A DNA stretch of 64,000 nucleotides, taken from Verrucomicrobiales bacterium. GTDB lineage: Bacteria; Verrucomicrobiota; Verrucomicrobiia; Limisphaerales; J093. Where the stretch lies: positions 287,164 through 351,163 of the forward strand of contig JACKPV010000027.1 in NCBI GenBank assembly GCA_024233305.1. Reading direction: 5' to 3'. Positions within the stretch are counted from its first letter, which is position 1; each line of letters starts with the position of its first letter. Shown here one piece after another: positions 62,895 to 64,000 of the stretch. The notes beneath the pieces are model-generated. The model made no database searches, was not told the origin of the DNA, and saw nothing but the letters and a program-made list of their open reading frames with translations. The translations under genes and the position numbers were made by a program.

Positions 62895-64000
62895 ATGAAC
62901 ACCCAATCCACTCTTCCGACCGCTCGGGACAAGTTGCTTTTCACCCCGGGCCCCCTGACCACGAGCCTTTCGGTCAAGCAGGCGATGCTGCGCGACGCGG
63001 GTTCGTGGCACTTCGAGTTCAACGCTCAGGTGGCGCGCATCCGCGAGCAGTTGCTGCACGTGGCCGGGTTGCCGTTGGGCGAGGAATGGGTGTCGGTGCT
63101 CATGCAAGGCAGCGGCAGCTTCGGCGTCGAAACCGCCCTGACCTCGTCGGTGCCGGACAATGGCGGCTTGCTCGTGCTGACGAACGGCGCCTACGGGGAT
63201 CGCATCGTGCAAATGGCGGTGGCCGCCCGGGTGCCGCACGAGGTGCTGCGGTTCCAGGAACACGAGGCGGTCGATCCGGCCGCGGTGGATGCGGCCCTTG
63301 CGAAGCGCCCGGATCTGACGCATGTGGCGCTCGTTCATTGCGAAACCACGACGGGATTGCTCAACCCGCTGCCGGCCATCGGGCGCGTCGTGCGCGAGCG
63401 GCAGCGCGTGTTCATTGTCGATGCCATGAGCAGTTTCGGGGCATTGCCGATCGACTTCGAGGCGGTGGGCATCGATTTCCTGATCTCGTCGGCCAACAAG
63501 TGTCTCGAAGGGGTGCCGGGCTTCAGCTTTGTCATCTGCCGGCGCGAACGGTTGCGGGAATGCGAGGGACGCGCGCGCAGTCACAGCCTGGATCTGTTCG
63601 GGCAATGGCGCGGCTTCGAGAAGAACGGCCAGTTCCGGTTCACGCCGCCGACGCACGCGCTGCTGGCGTTCGTGCAGGCACTCGAAGAATTCGAGGAGGA
63701 GGGCGGGGTGGCCGCGCGCGGCGCCCGCTATGCGGCCAACGCAAAGACGCTCATGGACGGGATGCAGGCGCTCGGCTTCCGTCCGTTTCTCCCGTCGCAA
63801 CTGCGCAGCCCGATCATCACCACCTTTCATCAACCGGCCGACCGGCGGTTCGCCTTCGATGCCTTCTACCGCGGGCTCAGCGACCGCGGGTTCATCATCT
63901 ATCCCGGCAAGCTCACGGCGGTGGACACCTTCCGCGTCGGGAGCATCGGCCGGGTCTTTCCGAACGACCTCGAACAACTCGTCCACGCGGCGGATCGGAC
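62895..64000 (+). CDS. phnW: 2-aminoethylphosphonate--pyruvate transaminase (3' end outside window)
   Basis: The first 368 residues of a fold-type I PLP enzyme converting 2-aminoethylphosphonate and pyruvate to phosphonoacetaldehyde and alanine. PhnW marks are KLLFTPGPLTTSLSVKQAMLRD at the start, MQGSGSFGVETALTS (phosphate/PLP cup), VHCETTTGLLNPLPAIG, VFIVDAMSSFGALPID (Asp176) and the PLP Lys202 in FLISSANKCLEGVPGFSFV, with GFIIYPGKLT near the end. The DMCHRE-type box after the start is GSWHFEFN here. It is the last of five co-directed genes; phnX (phosphonatase) may follow outside the window. Confidence 0.92.
   Translation, partial: MNTQSTLPTARDKLLFTPGPLTTSLSVKQAMLRDAGSWHFEFNAQVARIREQLLHVAGLPLGEEWVSVLMQGSGSFGVETALTSSVPDNGGLLVLTNGAYGDRIVQMAVAARVPHEVLRFQEHEAVDPAAVDAALAKRPDLTHVALVHCETTTGLLNPLPAIGRVVRERQRVFIVDAMSSFGALPIDFEAVGIDFLISSANKCLEGVPGFSFVICRRERLRECEGRARSHSLDLFGQWRGFEKNGQFRFTPPTHALLAFVQALEEFEEEGGVAARGARYAANAKTLMDGMQALGFRPFLPSQLRSPIITTFHQPADRRFAFDAFYRGLSDRGFIIYPGKLTAVDTFRVGSIGRVFPNDLEQLVHAADR

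Overview
The window is a GC-rich, gene-dense piece of a bacterial chromosome. It most probably comes from the phylum Verrucomicrobiota, perhaps near the Pedosphaera/Limisphaerales group. This is inferred from the mix of families, not from a marker gene: a giant CxxCH heme protein with LamG and beta-propeller parts, a DUF1800-DUF1501 pair, CRTAC1/ASPIC FG-GAP proteins next to a TPR protein, an ECF sigma factor beside a WD40 Ser/Thr kinase, many secreted glycoside-hydrolase-like proteins, and small foldback repeats. No rRNA, complete tRNA, CRISPR array or prophage was seen.

Layout. 1-6563: end of acetyl-CoA synthetase, an OFA-type MFS transporter, an outer-membrane beta-barrel protein, the cobalt/nickel ECF transporter parts CbiMN and CbiQ (no ATPase nearby), and MutY. 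6705-17329: a five-heme giant protein, then a GH5-like hydrolase and an NAD-dependent malic enzyme lying between two inverted copies of a ~200-bp foldback repeat (family A). 17340-21462: a small coiled-coil membrane protein, a hypothetical protein, a family B repeat, and a Tat-type beta-propeller protein. 21452-26319 (minus): a sialic-acid operon coding a NanM-like kelch/SSS symporter fusion, NanA and an AGE-type epimerase. 26514-32367: an ECF sigma factor gene cut short at a family A remnant, a secreted protein, and an ECF sigma + kinase-WD40 pair. 32540-36711: hemL and a secreted glycosidase-like gene broken by an in-frame TAG. 36792-40181 (minus): a small lipoprotein, PtsN, and a two-gene Septu-like defence system (PtuA ATPase, PtuB HNH nuclease). 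40411-45291 (minus): a secreted TIM-barrel-like protein, a tandem GH43-like protein and RhaM. 45603-50103: a secreted protein, DUF1800 and DUF1501. 50207-55156 (minus): a TPR protein and two tandem CRTAC1/ASPIC paralogues. 55555-56873: ribE and tmk. 57622-64000: a 2-aminoethylphosphonate use cluster with a PbfA-like lyase, a second class-III PLP enzyme, an organophosphate-type MFS carrier, a saccharopine-dehydrogenase-like protein and PhnW, which runs off the end.

How it fits together. The gene set suits an aerobic heterotroph living on polysaccharides and host- or plankton-derived glycans (sialic acid, rhamnose-containing polymers), with phosphonate as an extra N/P source. The most unusual features are the foldback repeats that sit on stop codons or truncate genes, the TAG-interrupted glycosidase gene, the Septu-like pair, and the atypical phosphonate cluster.
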